Source of the DNA: Phlebotomus papatasi
Taxonomy: Eukaryota > Arthropoda > Insecta > Diptera > Psychodidae
DNA: 64,000 nucleotides
Assembly (NCBI RefSeq): GCF_024763615.1
Contig: NC_077224.1
Coordinates: 45,580,712 to 45,644,711 of the forward strand
Direction of reading: 5' to 3'
Shown here: positions 22,675 to 35,629 of the stretch, in pieces
Position numbering within the stretch: position 1 is the stretch's first letter
Layout of the letters: every line of letters begins with the position of its first letter
Program-made: the position numbers and the translations under genes
Notes under the pieces: generated by a model
The model's database searches: none
The model's input: only the letters and a program-made list of their open reading frames with translations
What the model was told of the DNA's origin: nothing

Positions 22675-25600
22675 ACCCTATCTTTGGTTATCGAAAGTTA
22701 TTTTCGAATGTCCTCTGGGGAAAACTTCGGCGGTGGATGCTCAGATTGAATTTGACTGAAATTTTAATGTGCTTCAGCAAGTTCAACAGAATTTTCATCT
22801 AACAATCTTCAACTACATTTCTAATGTTATCAACTCTGTTGGTAAAGATAGAAGAAATTTATTAAATAAACCTTCTGTTTCAGACAATTCATAAGAGAAT
22901 AGGAGTACCAAAAATGGGTCAATTGGTGTAAAATATTTGTTAAAGAGTCCCCTCTTGAGTCTATTAACATTTTCACCTTTAATTTTCCCTTTGTGTATCA
23001 ATCTGCTGAACAATTTCCCCAATGCCTTTAGCACCATTGCGACACCTCGACAAGTCTTCAGTGGAGTGGGATGGTGTTAAACAAGAGAAAATCTTGGACA
23101 TTTTCATCAGAATTTTCATTCTCATGTTCTCACTTCAATTCCTCGGGAAGGCACAAAATGTGAGCATTCAAAGATTCTATGACTACTGCCTTTTTCGTTT
23201 TCTTATAGCAAACGCGCACTTGAGAACAATGTTCACGCAAAGAAGAAATCCTCATGGGTGTTGAAAGTATTGTTGAATAGAACAAAAAAAAATACATAGA
23301 AGCTCTCTAAGGGGTGGAGAAAAGTGGGTGGAAAATATGGAAAACACTGCAAACCCCATTCACTTTGCATAACAATAACAATTCGTGTTTTTGGAATAAA
23401 AGGCGGTAAGGGAGTGAAAAAAAAAACTAAAAATAGACAAAATGGGAAATACATCGCGGAATATTTTCGAGCACTTTTCTCTCCCACTTTTATCAATTCA
23501 CAAGAACTTCCCCCCTGCCACCCCTTTTATAAATGGAGTCGAAATGAATTTCTCACCCTTTTGCTCTATCATCATAGTTGTATCATTTTCCAACATTTCA
23601 TGATAAGATGAAACGATATTGGATTTTTACCATTTGCAAGTTTCCAAGTATATTATTGCCTCCATCTCAGCATTTTCTATCATGGCAAAGCAATTTTCAT
23701 CTGCAAGTATCTTCCTTCTTTGGTATTTCATAAACATGAAAAGTTCCAAGTACTTTTTCACCTGCTTCGTATGCCAAAGTCTTTGGCAATAGAGAAAAAT
23801 TTATTATATAAACAGAGAAAATGCTAAACTTTTCTGTATATTTTTTTTATTATATATTCCATGGCCAGAAACGCAGTTCGTCTTACAACTTTATTGAAGA
23901 AAAGCCATCATAAGAATATTGCAGTGGAATAAAGGAATTTTCACACTCTCAACAAGTTAATGTTTACATCCAATCCTGTACTGAAAACCTGAAAGAATTA
24001 TTAAGGAAGTTCGAAAACTTTGCATTATCGGAATATCAGAAATTTCAAATAAAATGCACGAGTATGCAAAAAAAACAATGAATTGGAATGTTCATAAAAC
24101 ATTCTTTCTGATGAAATGGAAAATTATTGCATTTTTCCAATATCAAAGGTACTTTCAAAATTATTTTGATATTGCTGAAATATCAAAACCTAAAGTAAAC
24201 ACAATAACTATTTGTAGAATATGCATAAATATGCATATGAACTCAATTAAAGCTAACTATAATGAAGATTTTTTTATTATTCATTAACTTTTAAAATGAT
24301 TTCACTACTCGAACTCAAAGACAGAGCGGTTATACAAACCATTTTTTACCATTTTTTCTTCAACCTGTGACACGGATAAAGGTCAAACAGTAAGAGATAT
24401 CGACTTGCGATCTTCGACGACCCCCCCATAAGTCATAAGTCCATTCCTCCCCTCCAAAACCGTGTTTCTTTGGTTTATTTCGAAAAGGGCTCATTGATTT
24501 ATTTTATTCATTTTAAAATATATTTTGAAGGTAGTCAATGTGAATATTTCGTCCTTAGACACCTACGTTCGAAACACATTTCGATATCGAATTTTCGAAG
24601 GTCAAAGTTTAACCACTAAGGCCTATTTTTCGACCGATTTTCTTTAATTTGGATTTTTTTTTGTTTTTTTGAATAATATTTAAATTTCCAATCCGGCTGA
24701 ATCAGACTTAATCGGTAATAAATCGGTAATGCAACCGTAAATGATATACCTTTCTCGGATTTACTTTTTTGTTTGTCCGTATACTTGTTACTCATGCTAA
24801 AATATTTTAAAATATGCTTTTCTTAAGCAATTTTTAATTTCGGAATTGTTTTATTTTAATTTCTTTAATTAATTTAATCGGTATTAAACTGATGTGCATG
24901 TGCACTCAAAAAGCATTCTGAAAGATAATACACGGTGAGCTCGTTCTCGTGAATTCGAGCACTCTACAAAGCTGGGACGCTTTGCCATCTTCCCATCCTT
25001 TTTTTTTAGAAAAATAATTATATATATAATTTTATGTTGAATAAGTTTAGTGGCGTTTGTTGAATTCTTTAATTAGTTCTTTTAAAATATTTAATGACTA
25101 TTAACGAGTATAATTATTATTTTAATCTAATTGCAATCAAATATTCAATGAAGCTTTTTGCAGTATTAAAGATATAATTTTGTGATTTTTTTTAATAAAA
25201 CATGATTCCTCATAAGTATTTTTGAAAATTCCCACAAGCTTTCAAACTGAAAAAATCTTAAGAAAATTTGATGTAAGTTTAGATTTGACGAAGTTCATTG
25301 CATTTTAAATTAGATCTTGATTTAGAATTTAGACTTTAAAATAAAAGGTCATATATTGAAAATGCGAATCAACTTATGAGAGTCAATTCAAAAGATTTAA
25401 AAATTTACAAAACATATTACATCATTTATCATCATTGTAACCATCGAAAAGGAAATACAATTAATAAAATAATATGAAAAACGCATCAAAAAAAATATAA
25501 AGCACTTTGGAATAGCTAAAACTATGATAAATAATTCTCTGTAGAAAGTTAAATTTATTAAAATTTGATTTTCAATACAAGAGGGGACATGGATTACATT

Positions 25601-26250
25601 TTCCAGAACTGGCTTCTTCTGAATAAATCGTAATTGAATTTGTGGATGTGGCCTCTTACTAAAGTGCCAGAGAATAGCTCATTGCAAATTATCAGCTTTA
25701 CAATGCTTTGTGAAGTTGTGTAGACCTCGGGGCAGACTTAGGTGAAGGTAGTTGAAGCAATTTTGCAAAATCCTGCTTGGAAATGCTTCGTATTCTACTC
25801 CTATATTCAGAATCATTCATCTTTATTTCCTCTCAATAGGAACGATATAGATAGAACAATAGAACAATAGATAGGGATCCTGAAATTTTATCAAAATCAT
25901 TAATGGGAAGAAATCATCATTTACACCTAACCTTATGAGAATCTTTTCATTCCCCCATCTTTAAAACTCTTGATTAAATATCTGCAATATTTTATTATAC
26001 ATTAGATTCAAATATTTTATAATAAAGAATCTACTATTTTACCTTCTCTGTATTAAATGTCTCTTTTGAAATATAATATTCAAGAGAAATCATGTTTCCA
26101 TACTTATGCCATTAACAAACTTTTTCCGATTTTCACCAGGAGGATTTAAATTTAAAATAAAAATCTTCAAATTGAACATGTGCCAGTTGGCAAGAACTTC
26201 GAATATCTTCCTGAATTGGTGGAGGAACGAGATACATGGAGGACTAAACC
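22675..26250. other. No gene recognised
   Basis: Mostly single-copy-looking AT-rich DNA. At 24370-24620 there are blocks of the dispersed repeat also seen at 11780-12110 and 21690-21740 (gatatcgacttgcgatcttc, then the ccataag and aaaaccgtgtttctttgg blocks). Open frames near 22810-23610 are on both strands and show no family features. Confidence 0.4.
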
Positions 26251-26574
26251 ACATAGGGGGTCCAAAGATTATGCATACACAATTATATAATTTGCATACC
26301 ATTGAAAGAGAATTTGTCACATTGTTTTTTTACATGCCCTAAAAGTATGCATTTTTTGGCCAGGTAAATTTGAAAAGTATATTTGTTATGATTAGCCTTC
26401 ACTAACAATTGACTAAAAAAAAAACTACAAAAAAGTGTTTTGCATATATTACGGCCTAAACTATAACGTATTGGAAAGAAATCTCCTGCGTTTATGCAAA
26501 ATTTTTTGGGTAAAAAAAGTAATTTCGTATTTTTTTTAATCTCGAGTATTTGCATAATCCAAGGACCCCCTGTA
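26251..26574. repeat. MITE with agggggtcc ends
   Basis: Left end acatagggggtccaaagatt, followed by atgcata, mirrors the right end tgcataatccaaggaccccctgt. It is 324 bp long and non-coding; the 78-codon frame over it is accidental. Confidence 0.75.
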
Positions 26575-26620
26575 AATGTCCTACATTACTTATCCTATCA
26601 CGTCTTCAGTAAAGGTATAC

Positions 26621-26824
26621 GCCGGCTTCAGACTGGAGGTTTAGCCCAGTTCGCGAAGGTCTCAAAAATCTTAATAATAAGCAATTTTATTGATTTTTCA
26701 AAATCTAATGAATCACTTGCCCTTATTATTCAATCATAAACAACAATTTCCTAAAAATGAGGAATTAGATTGATGATGAATTAGAGGAGTTAAGCCAGAT
26801 ATCTAAGCCTTAGGTCTGACGCAC
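26621..26824. repeat. TIR MITE, gggcttcagac family
   Basis: Starts gccggcttcagactggaggt and ends ctaagccttaggtctgacgc. The ends match those of the 59277-61632 element (gcttcagacctaaggcttag; gggctaaacctctagtctga), in inverted orientation. Confidence 0.75.
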
Positions 26825-26988
26825 GTATTACTAAGTGACATAAAAACCATTACCATGCTTTAACACTAAGTATTTTATTAAGGCCTTTGTACAAGTCTTC
26901 AATTAAGTAGTATGTATTAAGGACATGATAAGTACATACGTTCAATAAGTACTTAATTAAGGATTTTCTGCTAAGCACATTTTAAGTA

Positions 26989-27203
26989 GGGGAAAGTACA
27001 CTCCCTTCGAACGTTCATGCCTTCGAATAATGTAAATTTTCTTTAAGTCTTCCAAAAAGATTTACACATTTCTATTAAATATTAGTTAATTTCTTATCAA
27101 TTCTTGATATTTTTATAATAATTATGTGTAAGTGTGTTAGGAAAAGTGAAAGATATTCACATTATTCAAAGGCACGAACGTTCAAAGGAAAAGTACTTTC
27201 CCC
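26989..27203. repeat. 215-bp MITE, cgttcgaa family
   Basis: Ends ggggaaagtacactcccttc and aggaaaagtactttcccc are inverted repeats flanked by TA. The inner motifs are gaacgttcatgccttcgaat and its inverse attcaaaggcacgaacgttc. Confidence 0.9.
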
Positions 27204-27321
27204 TAATCCCGGGATCCCGTGTATGATAAACTTTTTCTAAGACTCCCACCAAAGGAACTGAATAAGAAGTAAATAAGAGTTTTAATTTTTATTTAAAATC
27301 TTATAGGATGGTGCTTAGGCA

Positions 27322-28247
27322 TCGCACACACTCTGGATTCGAACATTTTAATAGCTAATCTTAAGTCACGTAGGGTAAATTAAGCTAATTCAAAACCTGA
27401 TCCAAATGGAAATTTTTCGCTACTCCAAATGGAAACATCATTGTTTTCATGTTAAATACAGTATTAAATTATCATATTTATATATTTTCTTTACCTTAGT
27501 TTCATTATTTAGTTAATTTTGCTCCAAATAAAGCGAAAATCCATTCATATTCACAAATTTTAATTTGGTAATTTCACAGAAAAATTAAAATTGCACCTTT
27601 TCACAATTGAATGTTTCATCAATTGACCATGTTTTCTAATGAAAAACACAATCAAGTGACTGTTGTTTATTCGTTTTGTTTAACATTTATGTCATTTCTG
27701 ACTAATTTTAGTTAAATTAAGTGCTAATCTTTATTGTCAACGGTACGTCAAGTTTTCAAATGAAATAATTACCTATTTTGTGAACAAAAAGGGTTTCTCT
27801 GAAGTGTCTGCAAATGCTTCAATAGCAAACCCCGGAAATATGATTTTTTGGAGAGATTTTCATATTGTTTTAGATGAGAAATGAGGAAAGACAAGGAATG
27901 AGAACAAATCCTGCACTCAAGTGCAACTCAACAAGGTTTTGGAAGCCTCTCGCCGTGGTTTTACTTAAACTATTTGACTCCAATTAGAAAATTTCCCTTG
28001 TCTCCATTTGGATTAATTGGTTTCCAATTGAAGCATTTTACACTTGTTCATTTTTCTTATATTTAAGAAGTTTTCAAAATATATTTAAAGAATTTTCACT
28101 GAACAGTAACATTCTAGAAGAGTCGAGAAGCAAATTTATGTAATGGTTTTGAATTAGGACATTTGCCCTACTTACTGAAAAAATAGGTCAAGTTCATTAA
28201 AGAAATATGGGGAAAATATGAAGTGTTCGAAGCCAGAGTGTGTGCGA
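27322..28247. repeat. TIR element with tcgcacacac ends
   Basis: Left end tcgcacacactctggattcg mirrors the right end gttcgaagccagagtgtgtgcga. The interior is AT-rich and non-coding. A fragment of the same end is at 33445-33480. Confidence 0.75.
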
Positions 28248-30461
28248 AATCTGAAATCTTTCCCCTACATTTCAAGCTTAAGAATTTGGCATACATCCCC
28301 TACTACACTGATGTATTTATTTGAAGATTAACTGACTTTTCAAAAAAAAATTCAGCAAATACGAAAATAAAATTAAGTTTTCTTCGTAATATTTCTTAAA
28401 ACTACTGTAATAAAACTATCTGTTACATTATCTTTCGTGAACTTAAAGTGAAATTTCTCTAGAAATGATTTCTTATCCAGCAAACTTTATAAGACATCAC
28501 TGCAAATCTTATTTTTCTCACGGTCTTCTCAGCGATTATGTTACAACTGTCTGAAGTAGAAATCCAATTTCTTAATTCCGCACCAATTTAATATGTCTTT
28601 CCTAAGGTGATAAGGAAAATAAAACATCTCAGCTAACTATCAAGTTCAAAAGAATCTTCTGAAACGTTTTGGAATACTTCACTTTCTTTTCATCTGAAGA
28701 TGCTCCAATAAATATTTCGCCTATGACGTGTTGAAGAATTCAAAAGACTTTTATGCTTTTGTCCTATATCTTTCCCCTGGGAAGCAGAAAAAATTGAAAA
28801 AATAGAAAATGTATGGCTCCATGGAATTTAAAAACAAAAAAGAAATGGGTATGGATCTCATTCCAGTATTTCATATCAATTTTTCTTCTGCCAAATTCCA
28901 CCTCCAACTCAATGTGACATAAAAGTGGCGGAAAAGCAGTGGAAATAAGAAGATTAAATTTTGTTTTATTGAAGTTTTTCCGAGCACAAAAGCTTCAGAG
29001 TGAATCATAATAAAAGAAAGTAATTCTCACATAAAGCCACTTTTATGTTCCTCTTTTACTCACAGGTGATTCCTTAGCTTGAGCTAAAACTCAGGTCGAC
29101 AATCTTCTATTCTTTATTGCTGGTCGACATTAAAAATAAGTGCAAATGACTGTAATTGCTCAAATCCGTCGAATATGGTAACTTTTAATTAGTACTTAAA
29201 GCAATACGTAACATTTTTTTAATCTATCTAAAATCTTGGTAAAAGCAGCATTTTAATAAACCAATTAAAATTATCCAAACAGAGATAAGAAATTGTGGGA
29301 AAGTCGTAATGTTATGCAGAATTTTGCGGCTTTATATGAAAATTTGATGAACAAAAAGTGTGGTGGCAAGAGATAAATTTTTGGAGAGGCATTATAGAGG
29401 GATTTTGCATACTTTTTGCTGGATTATCTTTTGGATTATGCTGAGCATTTTCTTAATCTCGAAGCAAATTTTCGGTGATGTTTGTATTAGGCAAAACATT
29501 ACGGCAAAACAAATAAACTTTGATTTACTTTAATCTTCTTAATTTAAATTGCCATTTTATATTTAATGACTGAAGACTTAAAAATGGTATTTTATTTAAG
29601 TCATTTATACATTTTGAAATCCATGAACATTATTTCTGCAACTTGTCAGATTCTCATGATTTTTTTTTTTTATTTATTGATTGATTTTATAGATCGATTT
29701 TTCCGAATTGAATCCTTTTCAATCGATTTATTTTCTCATCAATGAGAAATCAAAGGCCTTTGAATGGCTGGCAATTCTCTAAAACTTGTGATGTTTATAA
29801 AACTAATACCAAAAGACTTATTTTTTTAATAATAAAACATAAAAAATGCCATGACTTTTCGAAATCGTAAATATTTGATAATCCAAACAGATTTTTACTC
29901 TCTTTATGTCTAGCGAATGAGCTCTATTGTTTATATTACAAATTCACTCTATTTTTTTTAATAATATTTGTAATAGGATTAAAAAAATCTAACGCTCAAA
30001 TAAAAATTCTCTTTTTCATTTAATTTGAAACTATTTTTAAGAAATTGTATAAAAACCCAAAAAAGATTTTGCATATTTTCAATAGCATAAAAAATCATAA
30101 AGAACTTTTTTACGGACTGGTCCCTAGTTCATAAAATTGAGAATAAATTATTGTTAGTTTATACAAGCCAAAATTTTAAACATATTGTGGAGGAACAAAA
30201 ATTTTATAAACTAATACAATAATACAATGTTCGGAAAAACTAAAGTTTCTTAAATTTTCGGTTTACTAAAAATTTTCGAAAATAGTAACTAAATATTTTT
30301 AATTTTAGCACATCAAAATAAGTAGTTTGTCCAGGTAGCGTTTTGACTTTTGACGTACAATTTTCATTTGACGTTTGTTCGGTTTCAAATGGTTCTTGCT
30401 CACCTTTGCATTAAACGGACATGGACAGAACACGGTATAAACCTTTTTAAAACTTCTCTAT
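28248..30461. other. No gene recognised
   Basis: AT-rich sequence without exon support. Bases 28740-29060 are slightly less AT-rich and look single-copy. There are poly-T and tatt tracts near 29660. Confidence 0.4.
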
Positions 30462-32246
30462 TAGGTGAGATTCTTAACAATCTCACCTACTATAATCCTA
30501 ACAAAATTTCATGTCGTCCGATCGACCTCAAATTTGGCCAAAATGTGTTTCGCCACTTCCTGATTCCGAATATATATGTGGCTAAGTTACGTTCCCGGCC
30601 GGCCGGCCGCTCTTTGGAGCTTAATAGCTCCTAAACTAAAAAAGATATCGACTTGCGGTTTTCGGCAAAGGTTATATATCGGGTGAAAATTGCAACTTGG
30701 TGCATAGACCCCCCACCCCCCACCCCTCCTTCCGCCATTTTGAAGACCCCCCTTTTTTTGTTTTCTCAATAGCTCCGCCCCTATGGCATTCAGCGGACTC
30801 AAATTTTAGTATGTTATAACTGGGCCTTAGAGCTTTCCATCAATATCAAACTTAAGGTCCCCCGATCCCCCTGACCCGAGCTATAAGGGTCCAAAAAAAA
30901 TTTCTTAAAATGGCCATAACTCCGGTTCTAATTGTCAGAATTTAAAAAGTGAGGGCTTTTTGGAAAGCTCTCGTGAAATGCCACTTCCTCTTCTAACATC
31001 GCAAGTTCATAAAACCACCGCTAGGGGCGCTATTATTAAAAAGAAAATTTTTAAATCTTATAAGTTAAATAACTCAAAAATTCCATTGTGCATCGGACTG
31101 AAATTTTAGTATGTTGTAGCCGTTGATTATACCTATCAAACAAAAAAAACCTTAAGTCGATCCATAACCCCTGACCCGAGCTATAAGGGGTCAAAGTTCG
31201 AACATTGACCGGCCTCTATCTCCGGTTCTAATTAACATAGCGACCTAAATTTTACCTTTTTGGTTTCGTCTCGATGAGCACTTTCAGATGGAAGTTCAAA
31301 AAGTCACCACAGGTGGCGCTGTGATAGCGTCAAAATTCATCGAAATTCAAAGTAATTTTTCTCAAAAACGGCATTGTGCAAGTTAATGAAATTTTAGTAT
31401 GTTGTAGTCCAGTCTAGGACGTTTCCAAAATGGTGCGTATGTGCGCTGTGGTTTCAATAGAACCGGAGATATGAGGGGTCAAAGTTCACAAAATTCAAAA
31501 AATCATATCTCCGGTTCTATACGACCGATTTTGATGAGTGAGGGCTTAAACGAAAGATCTCACCAAATACTACAACTTTCTAGAATATTTGAACTTCGTG
31601 GGACCAACACCAGGGGCGCCACAGCCGAAAAACCAATTTCAATATCACATAACCTCAATTATCTCGACTGTCGCTAAACCGATTTTGATGATTACTTCGA
31701 CACAATAGTAGAACACATTTGTCTCTACATTTCGTCCATACATCATTTTCCGCTCAGACTACGCTATAACTCCGATTTTGCCGTTTAAGTGTGAAAAAAT
31801 TGATTTTTCCAATAATAACGCTTTGAAATCACTCAGATGCCAATTTGACTGCCTCTACTCCACCGAGACACTTAAAATAGGGGTTTAAATGGAAAGTCCC
31901 ACAAAATACAACAATTCTTTGAAATAGTTGAAGCTCAACAAATGACTACTTGGGGAACTCTGGATGAAAAAACGAGTTAAGAAACAAAAAACCTCGCTTA
32001 TCTTGGCTTCTGAGTAATCGATGAGATCATGTTCTATGGGAAAATTATAGAGAACATTCTGGTCTACATTTCACCCATATATCACTTTTCTGCCAGTTCA
32101 TCCAAATCCTTGATATTTTGGTTTAAATACAAAATTTGTATAATTTCACGAATTTGATTCAAGATAACTGAATGGCGTCTCCCAACTTCAGCTCCAAATC
32201 GAATTTGCATGCACTCCGAGTTAGCTCACGTTAAGAATCTCACCTA
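30462..32246. repeat. 1.8-kb TIR element with a reiterated module of about 300 bp
   Basis: The ends taggtgagattcttaac and gttaagaatctcaccta are perfect inverted repeats. Inside, a module recurs about three times. Each has aaattttagtatgtt (30806, 31107, 31390), then gagctataaggg or an equivalent, then an atctccggttctaat block or its relative, then a ggcgc block. The 94- and 78-codon open frames over it have no protein features. The shorter 58624-59130 element shares its hairpin start, the ccataactccggttctaatt block and the aagaatctca end. Confidence 0.75.
30709..30728 (-). other. G-quadruplex-prone run
   Basis: On the minus strand there are runs of four, six and six G separated by single T, with extra G just upstream. 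It lies inside the 30462-32246 element. Confidence 0.6.
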
Positions 32247-32280
32247 CATAAGCCGGTTAGGATTATCTGTCCCTTTCCTC

Positions 32281-32390
32281 CTCTTACAACGTTTCGGAGA
32301 TAAGTTGTCTCCTTCCTCAGGTCTACAATGTGTATGTTTATGTTGTAGACCTGAGGAAGGAGACAACCTATCTCCGTAACGTAAAAAGAG
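32281..32390. repeat. Strong hairpin of two 48-base arms
   Basis: Arms 32281-32328 and 32343-32390 are inverted repeats with 43 of 48 positions pairing around a 14-base loop. Read on the minus strand, the left arm holds ctgagga, a short stem-loop (ggaga...tctcc), and gaaac. This order resembles a hammerhead ribozyme core, and the right arm carries the same on the plus strand but with gtaac. No expression evidence can be read from sequence. Confidence 0.75.
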
Positions 32391-32419
32391 GAAATAGAGA
32401 AGTTTTTAAAAGGTCTATA

Positions 32420-33376
32420 GGGGGAACTGGGGCAGTAGTAAACTGGGGTAGTTGTAAACACTGTGATTTTTTCATTAATTTTAAGACTCCAGAGGATAAA
32501 ACCCATAAGCATTCATAGATACCATGGGGATGTATGCACACAGATGAATTGGTCAATAAAATCCTAGTACTTTAAAAAATAAAAATCATTTTTCCTGAAA
32601 ATGTTAATATTTCGATTATTTTGGTCATTTGGATTTCCACCTAGAAATTGAGAACTGTGTAAAATAATCGAAATGTAGCAATACCAGTTCTTTCCTATAA
32701 CCTTTAGGGTTATATTAATGTATTTACTAAAGATATTGAGATTCTCAATTTTTTAAAAGAATTAACAATTGGACAGAAAACAGCATTTGGGGTAGATGTA
32801 AACATGCAATTTTCCTATAATTGTAGATGTCGTGAGTGTAGAATAAATGCCAATTTTTTTTGTTTTCATGCGAAATTTCTAATTAATTGACTACGAAAAA
32901 ATTGGTGGCGCTGTGTTCAATAAAAAGTCACATGATGTCCAAATATAGGGAAAATCCATTGAAAAATGTCTTTGATTTGCATACTTTTAGTTTTTTTTGC
33001 TATTTTAATTATTCTTTGTTAAAAGTGTAGTGAATTTTTGAAAATATACAGTCTTTATATATCTCTGAAGTAATTAAAATAATTGAAAGTGATGCAAAGT
33101 TAATTTCAAGGGTGGAAAAAAGGTGTTTACATCCTCCCCAGAAAGTGTTTACTTCTACCCCAGGTATTTTGTGAAAAGAGAAAAATGCACAGTGACACAA
33201 ATTTTATTTTTATGGAAAACTCAATTGTTTTCCAGCATCCGCATTACCCTCGATGTATTGCCTATACCCAAGGGTAAAACATGAGATAAGAAAAATTTTC
33301 CAAAAAACCACTGTGCTTGGAAAATCGCCTCAAATACGCATCTATCGAAAATGGTTACATGTGACCCAGTCTCCCC
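32420..33376. repeat. TIR element with gggggaactgggg ends
   Basis: The left end gggggaactggggcagtag pairs loosely with the right end gacccagtctcccc, flanked by TA. Subterminal copies of the gtagttgtaaac / gtttacttctaccc phrase occur at 32449, 32792, 33124 and 33149. No transposase frame. Confidence 0.65.
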
Positions 33377-33444
33377 TATACCGTGTTTCGTAACTCCTAA
33401 TTATCCACAAAAGACCGAGAATATAATTCAATGGGCAAAATATA

Positions 33445-33480
33445 AAATGTTCGAAGCTAGAGTATGTGCGAAAACTCAAA
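33445..33480 (+). repeat. End fragment of the tcgcacacac element
   Basis: The string atgttcgaagctagagtatg, followed by tgcga, matches the right end of the 27322-28247 element. Confidence 0.6.
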
Positions 33481-33937
33481 GCCTTCTCTTAAATGTAAAT
33501 TTAAACGATGTAAATAAGATTATTTTATTCGTAGCTTGATAGGGTAACGTGTGGTATTTCAGGACACTTTTTAGCACTTTCAAATTTCAAACAGCCTAAC
33601 GACTTTTCAAATTATTTTTTTCTTTGTTAATTCAAATATTTATGTTCCTTATTCTATTCAGAATAAGATTCTTACCAAAAAATGTTGAAAAATCTACAAT
33701 TTTTTATTCAAAATAGCAAAAAATGTAATGAAGTAAGAATGGTGTATTTCGGGACAATTGGGTATTTCGGGACAGACAAAAATCGTTATTAAGCAAATAA
33801 ATGTCACTGAGCCTGACTATTTACCTTTAAGTAGAAAGTCTAAACTTCACTCTTTCATAAAAATTTTGTTTAAATTTCACGTGTAAAGTGGCTTAAACAA
33901 AAAAAAACTCAGCACTGTTTGTGTTGACATCTCGTCA

Positions 33938-34807
33938 GTTAAATCAGAATTTGTCGTAACTTCCTTTTGACAACTTTTCAGGAGACGAAATTTTTGATTC
34001 AGATTTATTTTCCTTAAAAATGAGCCTCGAATGCGATACTTTTGAGTCTATTTAATAAAAGTGGCACTAATAAACTGTAAGTTATCTCGAAAAAATCTTC
34101 ATAAAATAATTTAAAAGCTGAGATATTGAGATATATATTAGAAGAAACGGAAGAAACACAATAATATTTTATCGTAACTTCCATCGTTTATATAAAATAA
34201 ACTTTCAAAATATATGGAGATTTCGGAAGTTACGACAATTTTCCAAAATGCATTTTATCAATTCAAAATATTCTACTGATAATAAGCGCATTTATTTGGC
34301 TAAATTAGGCAATTAAATTGTTATCTCTATCCCTAAAAGCCTTTATTTCATAAGATTTATTGAATTTTGTGTTTCGCGCGGCTGTTTTGTTTTGAATTAA
34401 TGAAAGATGGACAAGGAAAATATACCCACTTTTTTCTTACAAATATTGCATTAAAATAATTTAATATCGCGTGATAAACATTGTTTTTGGATATTTGGAA
34501 AAGTTTATGAACGTTTTATTGAGAAATATTACAATTTTGTTGCAAATTACAAGCCACACAAATGAGCAAAAGAAGTTACGGTAGATGCTGATTAGAGAAA
34601 ATTTCTTATGGAAATTTGTCGTAACTTCACCAAAAATGGAAGTTACGATAATAGGCACTTACGATACTTTTTGTTTAAAATTTTTTTTATTGGGCATATA
34701 AAAGTTTCTTTTTCTCAAACGCGTTTAATAAACAAAATTACGTCGATTCCAAATATGTATATATCTCAAAATCGCAAAAATGAAGTTACGACAAATGCTG
34801 ATTTAAC
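33938..34807. repeat. TIR element with reiterated GAAGTTACGA
   Basis: The left end gttaaatcagaatttgtcgt mirrors the right end acgacaaatgctgatttaac. The motif gaagttacga, or its complement, occurs about seven times (near 33954, 34172, 34227, 34573, 34619, 34638 and 34783). The element is probably inserted in an older repeat that starts near 33541 with agggtaac. Confidence 0.8.
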
Positions 34808-34854
34808 TAACGATCTGCAAAATTAACCACACTGAAGGTTTTGTAGTCAGCCTC

Positions 34855-35629
34855 CCCGTCAAATAATTTCGTCAGATATCTTTAAGTTTTCTGCAGAAAA
34901 TATCTACACCTCTGCCGAAAATCTGCTGAGAAATCTGTAGATATTCCTACGAATTTTATTTGGGCCTGGGACAAAATTCGTCAGAAATTTTTGCAGATTT
35001 TCTGACGAATCCCGGTGCATACTCTGACGAATTTCTGTAGATATTTTGCCGATTTTCTGTAGATTTTTCTACATTCCATACTTTCCAGACAGCTGTGTCA
35101 GAAAAGATTGAATATTTTTCACTGAAAGTTTGCAAAAATCAATAGAGTGATTTTTGGTGATTTCACAATGTGTATATAAAATAAAGAATTCTGCGACGTC
35201 GTATTATAAGTAGAGAATAGTGAAGTGATATCTTTAAACACAGTGTCGACCTAAATTTCGTGTTTTTTGTATCATTCGATTAGCGATTTTTAAGAAATTT
35301 GTATTTTTGCTCGCAACTTTTTAGTTATCTAAAATGTTTAATCGGTAATGCTTGTTAAGCAGAGCATACCATTTTCTTTGAAAATTCTACAGTTTCTTGA
35401 TAAATCAACAATATTTTTGTTGAGAAAATGGACACTGTGCAGATTTTCTATGCAGAAATTCTGCCGAGAATCTGCAGATTTTCAGAAGAATTTCTGCCGA
35501 AAATCTACAGATTTTCAGGCAGAAATTCTGCCGAAAATCTACAGATCTCCTCTGAATGTACTAGAATATACCGTTACAATTCAAAAAACCTCCGAGTAAA
35601 ATCGGAAGGTAGAGCAATGATTTGACGGG
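34855..35629. repeat. TIR element with cccgtcaaat ends
   Basis: A 10-bp perfect TIR (cccgtcaaat / atttgacggg) bounds 775 bp. The inside is built from repeated tctgcagattttctg phrases at both ends. Confidence 0.65.
35448..35549. repeat. Internal tandem repeat, 34-bp unit
   Basis: About three copies of a unit including cagaaattctgccgaaaatc, followed by tacagattttcag. Two overlapping open frames arise from it. It lies within the 34855-35629 element. Confidence 0.75.
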
